A stretch of DNA of 64,000 bases from Echinicola pacifica DSM 19836 (GCF_000373245.1 NZ_KB890756.1:160003-224002); one strand, 5' to 3'. Positions 19,257 through 28,077 are shown, numbered from the stretch's first letter. Numbers and translations: made by a program. Notes: generated by a model not told the origin, from the sequence alone.

Positions 19257-19705
19257 GACAATCGATTTGTATTTATGATATGAATAAGTCTATTTGGGAC
19301 GAACTGTAAGGCTGTGGAATTAGGGAAACAGCATAATAAACGCCTTCAGGATTCCCCAGAGGGAAAGCTAAAAAAAACCACCCGCCCAATGCGAATGGCT
19401 TTTAACCATTTATTAACCCTAACTATAGTCCTAATTTTGATCGGGGCGATTTGCCCATGGAAAGCTGCTTGGCAGGCTGATATACAAATCATTACCTGCA
19501 ACTCTTTCCATCACTTTAGGCTGACAAGGTATCTGCAAATATCAAAATACGCGTACTGTACTATCCCGTTTTGGCCAAAAAATGGTGTTATAATCCATTG
19601 CCTACCTTCCCCCGATGAGGAGATCTAAAGCGATCCTGCCAGTGCAGAACAGTTTATTAGAAAGATTTATGTTTATTGCCTTATTGAACTTAACAATTTT
19701 GCCCA
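19257..19705. other. 449-base divergent control region between the DUF4450 gene and rhaM
   Basis: Carries an AATCGATT palindrome at the left end and GTACTGTAC at 19553-19561. A 104-codon open frame on the + strand (19314-19628) has one hydrophobic segment, but no ribosome-binding context and an odd composition, so I read it as chance. Confidence 0.5.
19258..19271. promoter_or_regulatory. AATCGATT-type operator candidate, site A
   Basis: ACAATCGATTTGTA lies directly before the start codon of the DUF4450 gene (start at 19256). The centre AATCGATT (19260-19267) recurs at 23678 and 23923 upstream of the GntR/LacI-type regulator. Position at the translation start suggests a repressor site. Confidence 0.5.
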
Positions 19706-20020
19706 ATGAATAATCAGCTAGCATTCCGGATGAAGCTTATTCCTGGAAATGAAAAAGAATATGAAAAGCGTCACCGGGAGATTTGGCCGGAACTGGTAAA
19801 GCTCCTAAAAGATAGTGGTGTGGTAGATTACAGTATATTTTTGGATCATGAGACCTCCACGCTCTTTGCGGTGCAGACCATCAGCGGCCATATCGGCTCA
19901 CAGGACCTGGGACAAACGGCGATAGTTCGGAAATGGTGGGCATATATGGCTGATCTTATGGAAACCCATCCTGACAACAGCCCCATCAGCATACCTCTCA
20001 AAGAAGTTTTTACCTTATAG
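19706..20020 (+). CDS. rhaM: L-rhamnose mutarotase
   Basis: Interconverts the alpha and beta anomers of L-rhamnose so that the isomerase can use sugar released by rhamnosidases. Seen: 104 residues, the family length; RHREIWPEL with His23 at the position of the catalytic His of E. coli RhaM; DYSIFLDHETSTLFAV; KWWAYMADLMETHPDNSP at the C-terminal end. All of these are family hallmarks. It ends 18 bases before the GH106 rhamnosidase gene, so the two form an operon, which fixes rhamnose as a product of this locus. No rhamnose isomerase, kinase or aldolase gene is in the window. Confidence 0.95.
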   Translation: MNNQLAFRMKLIPGNEKEYEKRHREIWPELVKLLKDSGVVDYSIFLDHETSTLFAVQTISGHIGSQDLGQTAIVRKWWAYMADLMETHPDNSPISIPLKEVFTL

Positions 20021-20038
20021 TCCCCCTTCCCCTGCCTT

Positions 20039-22834
20039 ATGAACGCTCCTTTTCTCAAGCATCTTTGTTTCCTAGTCCTCCTTCTTCTCGCAGCCGCATG
20101 CCAAAGGCCCACTTCTGCTCCCCAGCCAAAGAAAACTCCTCTTCCAGGAGAATGGCCTAAGGTCGAGGCGCATACCAAACCTTGGACCCGGTGGTGGTGG
20201 ATGGGCAATGCGGTGGACCAAAAAAACCTTACTTATCTGCTCCATGAATACGCAGATGCAGGGCTTGGCGGAGTAGAAATCGCTCCTATCTATGGGGCCA
20301 AAGGCTACGAAGATCGCTATATCGACTTTCTCTCTGCTGAATGGATCCATATGCTGCAATACACCGTGGAAGTGGCAGACAGCCTCGGTATGCAGGTGGA
20401 CCTCACCCAAGGCACCGGCTGGCCATTTGGTGGTCCATTTGTGGATCCTCAAGATGCCGCCTCCAAATTGACCACCAAGGAATATTCTTATAATGGACAA
20501 GGGGAATTTAGCCAAAACCTTAAGCTGGAGGATGAAAAAAACCCGGCAATGAGCCCTAGCCTTATTGCCGTCATGGCCTATGATGACCAGGGCAAGGTGG
20601 AAGAGCTCAGCGACAAGGTGCAGGAATCTGGTCTGCTGGAGTGGACTGCTACAGGAAAATGGAATATCTGGGCCTTCTATAATGCTAAAACCGGGCAAAT
20701 GGTAAAACGAGCCGCTCCCGGAGGACAGGGATATACTTTGGACCACTTTTCGGTGCCCGCAGTTCAGCAGTATCTGCAGACCTTTGACGAAGCCTTTGGG
20801 ACGGCAGTCCCTGGTATTCGCGCTTTCTATAATGATAGCTTTGAGGTATATGGCGCCAACTTCACCCTACGCTATTTAGAGGAATTTGAGTCCCGACGAG
20901 GATATGATCTTAAGCCTTTCCTGCCAGCCTTGCTGAGCAAGAATGAAGAGGAGCAGACGCTTCGCGTCAAATCTGATTATCGACAAACCTTACATGAACT
21001 GCTCTTAGAGCACTTCACTGAGCGATGGACAGGCTGGGCACATCAGAAGGGTAAGAAAACCAAAAACCAAGCCCATGGATCTCCCGGAAATATCATTGAT
21101 CTCTATGCAGCAGTGGACATTCCAGAGTGCGAAACCTTTGGGAGTAGCTATTTTCCCATTCCTGGCCTGCGCAGAGACAGCGCGGATATTAGGAATGTGG
21201 ATCCCGACCCAATTATGCTGAAATTTGCCTCTTCGGCGGGCCACCTTGCAGGAAAGCCACTGATCTCCTGCGAGACTTTCACCTGGCTTGGCGAGCATTT
21301 CAAATCCTCCTTCTCCCAGATGAAACCTGAAGTGGACCAGGTATTTCTGGCAGGAATAAATCATATTTTTTACCATGGGGTGACTTATTCGCCCGAGGAT
21401 GTGGACTTCCCCGGCTGGCTATTCTACGCCTCCCTGAACCTAAGCCAGCAAAACAGCCTTTGGCCACATTTCGAAAGCTTCAACCAATATATTACTCGCT
21501 GCCAGTCGGTCCTTCAGGCCGGCAAGCCTGACAATGAGCTGATCGTCTATTGGCCGGTGTACGATGTATGGGCTGCTGAAGGGAATATGTTCAAAATGAT
21601 TTCGGTGCACCATATTGATGACTGGCTGCATCCCACTTCTTTTTATTCTCAAACGACAGGACTGATGAAACAAGGTTATTCGGTTGATTTTGCTTCTGAT
21701 CAATTGATTCTTAATGCCCGGGTGGATCAAGGGAAAATTCTTACTCAGAATGAAGCCTCTCCCGCTAAAGCCTTACTATTTCCAAAAATGGAATATTTTC
21801 CAATACAAACCCTGGAAAGAGCTATTGCGCTGGCCGATGAAGGTGCCACAGTCATTTTTGAGGCTGTACCAGAGCAGGTGCCAGGGCATTATGAATTGGC
21901 AAAAAGGGAAGAACAACTGGCTAGGATCTGGGCTCAGCTATCGTTTGATGACCGGGGAGAAGCAATCGTGGGGAAAGGCAAAGTCATCCTGAACCCAAAT
22001 TTCCAGCAAGCACTGGAAAAAGAAGCTATCGAAAGGGAGTCCCTCACAGACAGTGGCCTCCAATTTATCCGCAGAGCCTTGGCTGATGACAAATACTACT
22101 TTCTGGTAAATCACACTGCTGAGACCATTAACCAGGAAATCACGCTGAACGTTGCGGCGGCTTCTATAAACCTAATGAACCCGCTTACGGGGGAAACCGG
22201 CTTAGCAGAAAGCCATCGTCAGGAAGGCAAAACTACCGTTAAAGTACATTTGGAGTCCGGAGAGAGCCTCATTATCCATGCCTCAGCTGCCGAAGCTCCT
22301 GACTCCCCGTCATGGCCCTACCGTAGCGAAGCTGCTAAAACACTTCCTATCAGCGGCCCCTGGACCTTACATTTTGACGCGGGAGGCCCTGAACTTCCAC
22401 TTGACCAAAATCTCGAAACCATCCAGCCATGGACCAATTTGGGAGTTTCCAAAGCCGATGAGTTTTCAGGACAAGCTACTTACAGCGCCACCTTTGACCT
22501 CCAAAAAGTGGAAGGCAAGAATTACCTTCTGAAACTCGGAAAAGTGCATGAAAGTGCCAAAATATGGGTCAACGGCCAGGAAGCCGGATATGCCTGGAGC
22601 ATTCCCTACCAAGTCCGTGTAGGGAAATTCCTGAAAGACGGTAAAAATGAAATCAAAATCCAGGTGGCCAACCTAATGGCCAATAGGATTCGCTATATGG
22701 ATCAGCAGGAATTGGAATGGAGAAACTATCATGAAATCAATTTTGTAAACATCAACTACAAACCATTTGATGCTTCTGGCTGGGAGGTGATGCCTTCGGG
22801 ATTGGAAGGACCTGTCGAATTAGAGGTGTTTTGA
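20039..22834 (+). CDS. GH106 alpha-L-rhamnosidase lipoprotein
   Basis: Releases L-rhamnose from pectic or other rhamnosides. Seen: signal sequence with LAAAC lipobox (Cys21); the GH106 N-terminal signature PWTRWWWMGNAVD and GLGGVEIAPIYG; DLTQGTGWPFGGP; a central ETFTWLGEHF with a candidate catalytic Glu followed by GINHIFYHG; and a C-terminal galactose-binding-like beta-sandwich (LGKVHESAKIWVNGQEAG, NEIKIQVANLMANRI). The length (931) is in the usual range. It directly follows rhaM. The lipid anchor suggests action at the periplasm or cell surface. No T-rich terminator follows within about 270 bases. Confidence 0.94.
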   Translation: MNAPFLKHLCFLVLLLLAAACQRPTSAPQPKKTPLPGEWPKVEAHTKPWTRWWWMGNAVDQKNLTYLLHEYADAGLGGVEIAPIYGAKGYEDRYIDFLSAEWIHMLQYTVEVADSLGMQVDLTQGTGWPFGGPFVDPQDAASKLTTKEYSYNGQGEFSQNLKLEDEKNPAMSPSLIAVMAYDDQGKVEELSDKVQESGLLEWTATGKWNIWAFYNAKTGQMVKRAAPGGQGYTLDHFSVPAVQQYLQTFDEAFGTAVPGIRAFYNDSFEVYGANFTLRYLEEFESRRGYDLKPFLPALLSKNEEEQTLRVKSDYRQTLHELLLEHFTERWTGWAHQKGKKTKNQAHGSPGNIIDLYAAVDIPECETFGSSYFPIPGLRRDSADIRNVDPDPIMLKFASSAGHLAGKPLISCETFTWLGEHFKSSFSQMKPEVDQVFLAGINHIFYHGVTYSPEDVDFPGWLFYASLNLSQQNSLWPHFESFNQYITRCQSVLQAGKPDNELIVYWPVYDVWAAEGNMFKMISVHHIDDWLHPTSFYSQTTGLMKQGYSVDFASDQLILNARVDQGKILTQNEASPAKALLFPKMEYFPIQTLERAIALADEGATVIFEAVPEQVPGHYELAKREEQLARIWAQLSFDDRGEAIVGKGKVILNPNFQQALEKEAIERESLTDSGLQFIRRALADDKYYFLVNHTAETINQEITLNVAAASINLMNPLTGETGLAESHRQEGKTTVKVHLESGESLIIHASAAEAPDSPSWPYRSEAAKTLPISGPWTLHFDAGGPELPLDQNLETIQPWTNLGVSKADEFSGQATYSATFDLQKVEGKNYLLKLGKVHESAKIWVNGQEAGYAWSIPYQVRVGKFLKDGKNEIKIQVANLMANRIRYMDQQELEWRNYHEINFVNINYKPFDASGWEVMPSGLEGPVELEVF

Positions 22835-22997
22835 TTAGCTCACCTTCTATCGTTTAGGTAATTGATTTTTAATTCAAAAGCCTAAAAAATTTAAGAAATG
22901 GAAGTCGCCCTACAGTCTCGTATTCTATAGTGGGCTATCAATAAAAGCAAACCGACCATGCAATGTCACTTCGACCCTTTTAAGTAGGGGAAGACAT

Positions 22998-23072
22998 CTA
23001 CCATGCGTCAGACAAAGTTTCTGGAAATGACACCAGCTTTTATCTGGGATATGAATATCAGTTTTGATACTA
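22998..23072 (+). pseudogene. possible C-terminal remnant of an outer-membrane beta-barrel protein
   Basis: The frame reads DIYHASDKVSGNDTSFYLG and then YEYQF before a TGA stop: alternating aromatic residues ending in a terminal Phe, as in the last strand of Gram-negative outer-membrane proteins. An in-frame stop lies only a few codons upstream. A hairpin terminator follows within 40 bases, consistent with a once-functional gene end. The evidence is short and could be chance. Confidence 0.3.
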
Positions 23073-23108
23073 TATCAACTCAGCTAGTTTGAGCTCTCTC
23101 TTGTTATC

Positions 23109-23138
23109 AGTTATGCCATGGAAAACTATGGCATAACT
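23109..23138 (+). terminator. hairpin terminator in the gene-free stretch
   Basis: AGTTATGCCAT (23109-23119) pairs exactly with ATGGCATAACT (23128-23138), followed by TTTCATTTTTAT. No intact gene ends here, so it may belong to the GH106 transcript or to the eroded gene just before it. Confidence 0.6.
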
Positions 23139-23460
23139 TTTCATTTTTATATTGCTATACCTACTAACAGATAAAAGGCCTACCTCCGCAAACTACTCCT
23201 TCATGCCTTTGCTTTACAATCAAGCGATTCGTTTCAGTTTTCGATATAAAAAACAGCTTACTTCCTTACCTTCATACGAGTATGGAAAGAAAGCTTGGCC
23301 TGCCTCCATGCCCATCGAGCTTATGGCTGGAACTTCTCTCAAACATTAGGCAAGTCAAAACACTTATTATCCTTGCAGTGGGTCGCAGACCCAATGTTTA
23401 TCAAGGCTGGCTCAAGGGCCAGGCAACTTTATGCTCCACTCAGTGCTCAATACTTAAATC

Positions 23461-23477
23461 TCAGTACTTTGTACTGA
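23461..23477. promoter_or_regulatory. palindrome TCAGTAC-TTT-GTACTGA
   Basis: Perfect 7-base arms around TTT, about 480 bases before the GntR-type regulator gene. It shares the GTACTG core with the elements at 6887, 6927, 19553 and 25131. Confidence 0.35.
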
Positions 23478-23674
23478 ATACCAGTTGTATTACCCTTGAA
23501 TATTTTTGGTCAATAGTCTTTCAGTTGGCAGGTTCCACGGCATTGGGGCGATTACCTATTTTTCCAAGTTTCCTACAATGGTACTTTTTTGACATAAATA
23601 TCATAATGATTTACCAATTATATATCTCCATACTAACCTGCTATATCTAATTCAATGCAATCATACTTACGGTG

Positions 23675-23689
23675 CGCAATCGATTACAC
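23675..23689. promoter_or_regulatory. AATCGATT-type operator candidate, site B
   Basis: CGCAATCGATTACAC; read on the other strand it is GTGTAATCGATTGCG, close to site C. It lies about 245 bases before site C in the upstream region of the GntR-type regulator gene, a spacing that would allow DNA looping. Confidence 0.5.
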
Positions 23690-23919
23690 AAAGCTTAGGT
23701 GATTCAAGCAAAACCCTCATCAAAAGCACTCTTAAGCGTTATTTACACACTTTTCTAACAATAAATCTCTGAGTGGGTCAGCATACTTCAAGCATCGGCA
23801 CTGAACGACATTATAAGGGTGATTTAGGGAATTGTGACTTATATGAATCACTGAGTGCAATAACCTTTCACATAAAAAATCACCTGTAACTTGCTTGATA
23901 TAGTAAGTAATATTTATAT

Positions 23920-23934
23920 TACAATCGATTGCAC
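23920..23934. promoter_or_regulatory. AATCGATT-type operator candidate, site C
   Basis: TACAATCGATTGCAC, with a fully symmetric CAATCGATTG core, 19 bases before the ATG of the GntR-type regulator. This position fits autoregulation. A central CG in a 14- to 18-base dyad is also typical of LacI-family operators. Confidence 0.55.
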
Positions 23935-23953
23935 AGAAACTTTAAACCCCAAA

Positions 23954-25003
23954 ATGATCGAAGCTCCAATATCCATCCGTATTGATTCGGAGTCCAGGAT
24001 TCCGAAATACCAGCAAATCGTCAATTCCATTATTGAGGACATTGACAAAGGCAGCCTTTCTGTAGGGGATAAGATCCCTTCTATCAATGAGATTTCTGAG
24101 GAATATTATCTTTCGCGGGATACGGTGGAGAAGGCTTATAATTTATTAAAGAAAAAGAAGATCATCGTTTCGGTGAAGGGAAAGGGATATTATGTCGCAA
24201 GAAATGTCTCCCAATCCCAGGTAAAAATCCTCTTTCTCCTCAATAAGCTATCCAACTATAAGCTGAGGATTTACAATTCCTTTGTCAACAGCCTCGGTGC
24301 AGATGCGCAAGTAGACCTCAATATCTACCATTGTGAACCCCAAAACCTGCTCAATCTACTCAATGAAAATATCGGTGCTTACGACTATTATGTCGTGATG
24401 CCCCATTTCAAAGATGATATGCTGCGGCATAATAATTATAATCAGGCTGTCATCGACACCTTAAGAAAGATCTCCCCGGACAAGGTCATCATCATGGATA
24501 ATTACCTGCCTGATCTCGGTGATGAAGTAGCCTCCATTTACCAAGATTTCAAAATGGACATCTATAAAGCCTTGAAAGAAGGTCAGGCAAGGTTGCAAAA
24601 ATATGAAAGCCTGATATTGGTATATCCTGAAAATGTAATCTATCCCTACCCCAAGGAAATCAAACAAGGCTTTAAGAAATTCTGTATCGAATACGATATA
24701 AATTATGAAATCATAAGCACCATCTATCCACAAATGGAGCTTAGCCCTCGCGACGCCTATATAATAATAGAGGAAAATGACTTGGTCAACCTAATGCGCC
24801 AGATCCGGGATGAAGAATACACTATGGGTGAGGATGTGGGTGTGATCTCCTATAATGATACCCCTCTCAAAGAACTGCTGGGCATCACCACAGTATCCAC
24901 AGACTTCACAGTGATGGGGGAAACTGCCGCTTATATGATCAAAAAAAGAAAAAAAGAAGTGGTAAAAAATGTATTCAATTTTATCGACAGGGGATCCATC
25001 TAA
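23954..25003 (+). CDS. GntR-type regulator with LacI-like sugar-binding domain (copy 1)
   Basis: AraR-like chimera: a GntR winged helix (SRIPKYQQIVNSIIEDI, VGDKIPSINEISEEYYLSRD, GKGYYVAR) joined to a periplasmic-binding-protein-like effector domain (VKILFLLNKLSNYK, YDYYVVMPHF, VGVISYNDTPLKELLGITTVS). The ATG at 23954 removes 21 improbable residues that a TTG at 23891 would add. About 349 residues. It is strikingly similar along its whole length to the gene at 28936, so the two are recent paralogues that bracket the permease, small membrane protein, esterase and GNAT genes. It probably senses a sugar from this locus, rhamnose or an unsaturated uronate being likely. An AATCGATT palindrome lies just upstream. 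Confidence 0.88.
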   Translation: MIEAPISIRIDSESRIPKYQQIVNSIIEDIDKGSLSVGDKIPSINEISEEYYLSRDTVEKAYNLLKKKKIIVSVKGKGYYVARNVSQSQVKILFLLNKLSNYKLRIYNSFVNSLGADAQVDLNIYHCEPQNLLNLLNENIGAYDYYVVMPHFKDDMLRHNNYNQAVIDTLRKISPDKVIIMDNYLPDLGDEVASIYQDFKMDIYKALKEGQARLQKYESLILVYPENVIYPYPKEIKQGFKKFCIEYDINYEIISTIYPQMELSPRDAYIIIEENDLVNLMRQIRDEEYTMGEDVGVISYNDTPLKELLGITTVSTDFTVMGETAAYMIKKRKKEVVKNVFNFIDRGSI

Positions 25004-25130
25004 TAGCGAATACAGGCGAATCAAAGAATCTTTTACTCCGCTAAGCTGAGCGCTGAACTATAGAGGCCTCTGTTTTTTGCGAAGGGAATAGCTCAAAAAA
25101 AATTACGCTGCGTCAGGAAGTCTATCCATA

Positions 25131-25139
25131 ACAGTACAG
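25131..25139. promoter_or_regulatory. GTACTGT-type element upstream of the NCS1 permease
   Basis: ACAGTACAG lies 130 bases before the permease start and is the complement of CTGTACTGT, the core shared with the divergent GH105/acetylesterase region. Single site, no dyad, so only suggestive. Confidence 0.3.
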
Positions 25140-25268
25140 GATAGCATTTCGGGTCTTTATTAATAATTTGTCCTGATAATAACGTACATTAAAAAAGATT
25201 CAGCCTTCATAATAAGCCAAATTAAAATCAAGTATGAAGCTTGTTTCGCCCAAAATACACAATCCATT

Positions 25269-26708
25269 ATGGCAGCAAAAAATAACCTGGTACAGAAACT
25301 CGAATCTGTAAACGAATACGAGAGGGAGCCCATACCTCAGAGTAAATTAAAAAGCTGGAAGAGCTTTGTCGGCACCTACGCCGGAGAGCATACCGCAGGG
25401 ACGGAATTTGTTTTAGGCCCCCTATTTGTCGCTCATGGCGCAAGTGCCATTGATTTGGTCACAGGGCTATTGGTAGGGAATATCCTTGCTGTGCTCAGCT
25501 GGGCGTTTTTCACTGGAAAAGCCGCAGCCAAAACCAGAACCACTCTTTATTTCCAATTAGAAAAAATCGCTGGAAGCCGTTTCACCATGATTTATAATCT
25601 GGTCAATGCGGTGGCCTTCTGCTTTCTGGCAGGGGCGATGATTACCGTTGCCGCCACGGCGGTGGGCATCCCTTTTGACATGGCCATGCCTGCCTTGGAT
25701 GACACCTTACCCACGAGCTTTGGCTTTGTCATCACCGTCTTTGTGGTGGGAGCCATCACCACAGTGATCGCCATGTTTGGGTTCAATCAGGTGGTGAAAT
25801 TCGCCAATATTGCTGCTCCATGGATGATCATGATCTTTATAGCAGCGGCGGTCGCGGTGCTCCCAAGATTAGGCATCAATTCTATAGAAGACTTCTGGCC
25901 AGTGGCCAAAGAAACGATTTGGTCAGGTGTGCCTTTGGAGGGAAAATCTAAATTTACCTTCTGGCATATCATGTTCTTTGCTTGGTTTTGCAATATGGCT
26001 ATGCACATTGGTATGGCAGATATGTCCATCTTGCGATACGCCAAAAAATGGACCGCAGGATTTGCCACATCCACCGGGGTATTCCTGGGCCACTATGTCG
26101 CCTGGCTAGCCTCCGGGATCTTATATTCCTTATTTTTACTAGAATCTCAAAACAGTTTGGTGTTTGCTCCAGGACCTATCGCCTATGAAGCGGTGGGAAT
26201 TTCCGGTGCCATCTGCGTGATCATAGCCGGCTGGACCACTGCCAACCCTACTCTTTATCGAGCAGGGCTTGCTATCCAGTCTATAAATCCTAAATGGAAA
26301 ACCTGGAAAGTAACCTTATTTGTGGGGCTTATCACCACCATTGCCGCCTGCTTCCCCGCCTTGATGATGCAATTATTGGATTTTGTGGCCCTTTATGGAC
26401 TGGTATTGATGCCTGTGGGTGCGGTGATCTATATTGATATCTTCTTATTCCCCAAAATGGGGCTGAGATCAAACTTCGCAGAAATCACCAATCGAAATTT
26501 CAACCCCGCAGTGGGCATTACCTGGTTGGTAACCTTGGTATTCTGCCTAGGCTTAAACCTTTATGGAGGCATTGAAATATTCTTCTTGGGCCTTCCAGGA
26601 TGGTTCGTCGCCGTAATCGCCTATATCATCAGCAGTAAGATCGTCCAGAAGAATAGTGTTGTGCCTATTGCCACCAAGCCTATTCAAAAAGAAGTAAGTA
26701 TCTCCTAA
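25269..26708 (+). CDS. NCS1-type purine-cytosine permease family transporter
   Basis: Inner-membrane secondary transporter with about 12 hydrophobic segments. Seen: the N-terminal GEHTAGTEFVLGPLFVAHGAS block that occupies the TM1 region, TTANPTLYRAGLAIQS in the C-terminal half, and an overall length of 479. These match the COG1457-like branch of nucleobase:cation symporters. The neighbourhood (rhamnosidase, sugar-binding regulator, esterase) is not a purine or pyrimidine locus, so the cargo is probably a sugar or sugar acid, which would be unusual for the family. A 59-residue membrane protein starts 20 bases after the stop and is likely an accessory subunit. Confidence 0.85.
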   Translation: MAAKNNLVQKLESVNEYEREPIPQSKLKSWKSFVGTYAGEHTAGTEFVLGPLFVAHGASAIDLVTGLLVGNILAVLSWAFFTGKAAAKTRTTLYFQLEKIAGSRFTMIYNLVNAVAFCFLAGAMITVAATAVGIPFDMAMPALDDTLPTSFGFVITVFVVGAITTVIAMFGFNQVVKFANIAAPWMIMIFIAAAVAVLPRLGINSIEDFWPVAKETIWSGVPLEGKSKFTFWHIMFFAWFCNMAMHIGMADMSILRYAKKWTAGFATSTGVFLGHYVAWLASGILYSLFLLESQNSLVFAPGPIAYEAVGISGAICVIIAGWTTANPTLYRAGLAIQSINPKWKTWKVTLFVGLITTIAACFPALMMQLLDFVALYGLVLMPVGAVIYIDIFLFPKMGLRSNFAEITNRNFNPAVGITWLVTLVFCLGLNLYGGIEIFFLGLPGWFVAVIAYIISSKIVQKNSVVPIATKPIQKEVSIS

Positions 26709-26728
26709 CCCTATAAATTAACATTATC

Positions 26729-26908
26729 ATGGACAATATTTTAAAAATAATATCCTTTATTGCATTAGGATTTACAATAGTTCCTTCATTTTTGGTTTTT
26801 TCTGGAGACATCAGCCCAGACCTTTGCAAGACACTGATGCTAATCGGTACCATTTCATGGTTTGTCACCGCCCCTAGATGGATGAACAAAAACACCTCAG
26901 ACACCTAA
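26729..26908 (+). CDS. 59-residue two-helix membrane protein following the permease
   Basis: Small gene starting at an ATG 20 bases after the permease stop and ending at the TAA at 26906-26908. The product begins MDNILKIISFIALGF, has two hydrophobic stretches (about 4-24 and 36-50) joined by a short polar turn (SGDISPDLCK), and ends in a basic and polar tail (RWMNKNTSDT). I recognise no family. Its tight coupling and membrane topology suggest a partner of the permease. The reading frame is intact and codon use looks normal for this region. Confidence 0.7.
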   Translation: MDNILKIISFIALGFTIVPSFLVFSGDISPDLCKTLMLIGTISWFVTAPRWMNKNTSDT

Positions 26909-26959
26909 GCAGCGCCTTGAGTCTCGTAATGAAAGAGCCGATAACCAAAATTTATATTC

Positions 26960-27865
26960 ATGAAATCACTTCTGTTTTTTTACATTACGATCCTTTTTGT
27001 TTTGTCAAACATCGCCCTTAGTAGTGCACAGCAAACTTATCCCTTATATAAAGGTGAAGCCCCTCATACCCGCTCGCTGATCGCGGCAGACAGCATTGGC
27101 AAAGGGGGAAGAGTCACCAAAGTGGCCGTCCCTCAGCTGATCGTCTATCGGCCCGATCAGGCGATCGCTAATGGAAAAGCCATCCTTATCTGCCCGGGCG
27201 GAGGATATGGCATACTGGCCATAGAGCATGAAGGCTATCAAATTGCAGAATGGTATAGCCAACAAGGCTATACCGCTGCGGTGCTGAAATACAGACTTCC
27301 ACAGGAAGACCTGCTTAATGAATCCTGGAAAGTCCCTCAGCTAGATGCTCAACAGGGCCTGCTGTTTCTCCGCAGAAAAGCTGGCGAATGGAATTACAAT
27401 ACCAATCAAATAGGCATATTAGGTTTTTCGGCCGGAGGACATCTCGCTTCCTCAGCATCTGTACATCATGAGACTGCTGCCGATGGCCTCAGCACGAGAC
27501 CTGACTTCAGCATCCTGGTATATCCAGTAATCAGTATGGATACCAGCATCACCCACCAGGGATCCAGACATAATCTGCTTGGAGAAAAAATAGACTCCGA
27601 ATGGGAATCATATTATTCCAATGAAACGCAAGTGAACAAAGACACTCCACCCGCATTTTTGGTACACTCCTGGGATGATGGGGCTGTACCTGCCGAGAAC
27701 TCCATTCGATATGCTAAGGCTGTAAATCAGCAAGGCATCCAGGTGGAACTTCATCTTTTCGAAAAAGGTGGCCACGGGTATGGTGCAGGCAATGCCGATC
27801 AACATGGCAATGCAGCCTCATGGCTAGCGCTCAGCCATACTTGGATTTCAGACCTTTTTGACTAA
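26960..27865 (+). CDS. exported alpha/beta-hydrolase esterase (acetylxylan-esterase-like)
   Basis: Probably removes acetyl or other acyl groups from carbohydrate. Seen: signal peptide ending near SSAQQ (22-25), the oxyanion-hole motif CPGGGYG (78-84), nucleophile elbow GFSAGGH with Ser157, Asp at 239 or 240 in VHSWDDG, His272 in KGGHGYG. This is the BD-FAE/Axe-like family common in polysaccharide-use loci. It starts 51 bases after the small membrane protein gene and is likely in the permease operon. It adds a third kind of esterase to the locus after the CE12 and CE4 enzymes. Confidence 0.87.
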   Translation: MKSLLFFYITILFVLSNIALSSAQQTYPLYKGEAPHTRSLIAADSIGKGGRVTKVAVPQLIVYRPDQAIANGKAILICPGGGYGILAIEHEGYQIAEWYSQQGYTAAVLKYRLPQEDLLNESWKVPQLDAQQGLLFLRRKAGEWNYNTNQIGILGFSAGGHLASSASVHHETAADGLSTRPDFSILVYPVISMDTSITHQGSRHNLLGEKIDSEWESYYSNETQVNKDTPPAFLVHSWDDGAVPAENSIRYAKAVNQQGIQVELHLFEKGGHGYGAGNADQHGNAASWLALSHTWISDLFD

Positions 27866-28077
27866 ATGAGAGGCGCTACTTTACCAAGGTATTTCGCCTA
27901 AATAGCTAAACCCTTTAGCGAATTTATTAGCGCTTATAGACAGTGCTGTTAATACTTACTAAGCATATAAAATCTCCACAACCATCATTGCATTTCTATC
28001 CCCAAGCGATAAGTGGACACCATTCAGGCCCCTTCTTCCAAGCGATTGACGGGTGGATATAACTTAAGAAAAGCATC

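Larger units (their letters stand above)
22835..23953. other. 1.1-kb non-coding stretch between GH106 and the GntR-type regulator
   Basis: Contains what may be the decayed end of an outer-membrane protein gene (about 22998-23072), a hairpin terminator (23109-23138), short palindromes CATACGAGTATG (23273-23284) and TCAGTACTTTGTACTGA (23461-23477), and two AATCGATT palindromes near its right end. Open frames at 23152-23650 look random. The richness in dyads suggests regulatory DNA or an eroded gene. Confidence 0.45.

Noticed and set aside
19314-19628. 104-codon open frame in the rhaM upstream region
   Set aside because: One hydrophobic stretch but otherwise random composition and it lies across the promoter region of rhaM.
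23152-23650. Several open frames in the gene-free stretch after GH106
   Set aside because: Odd residue composition, no start context and overlapping palindromes; they read as eroded or non-coding DNA.
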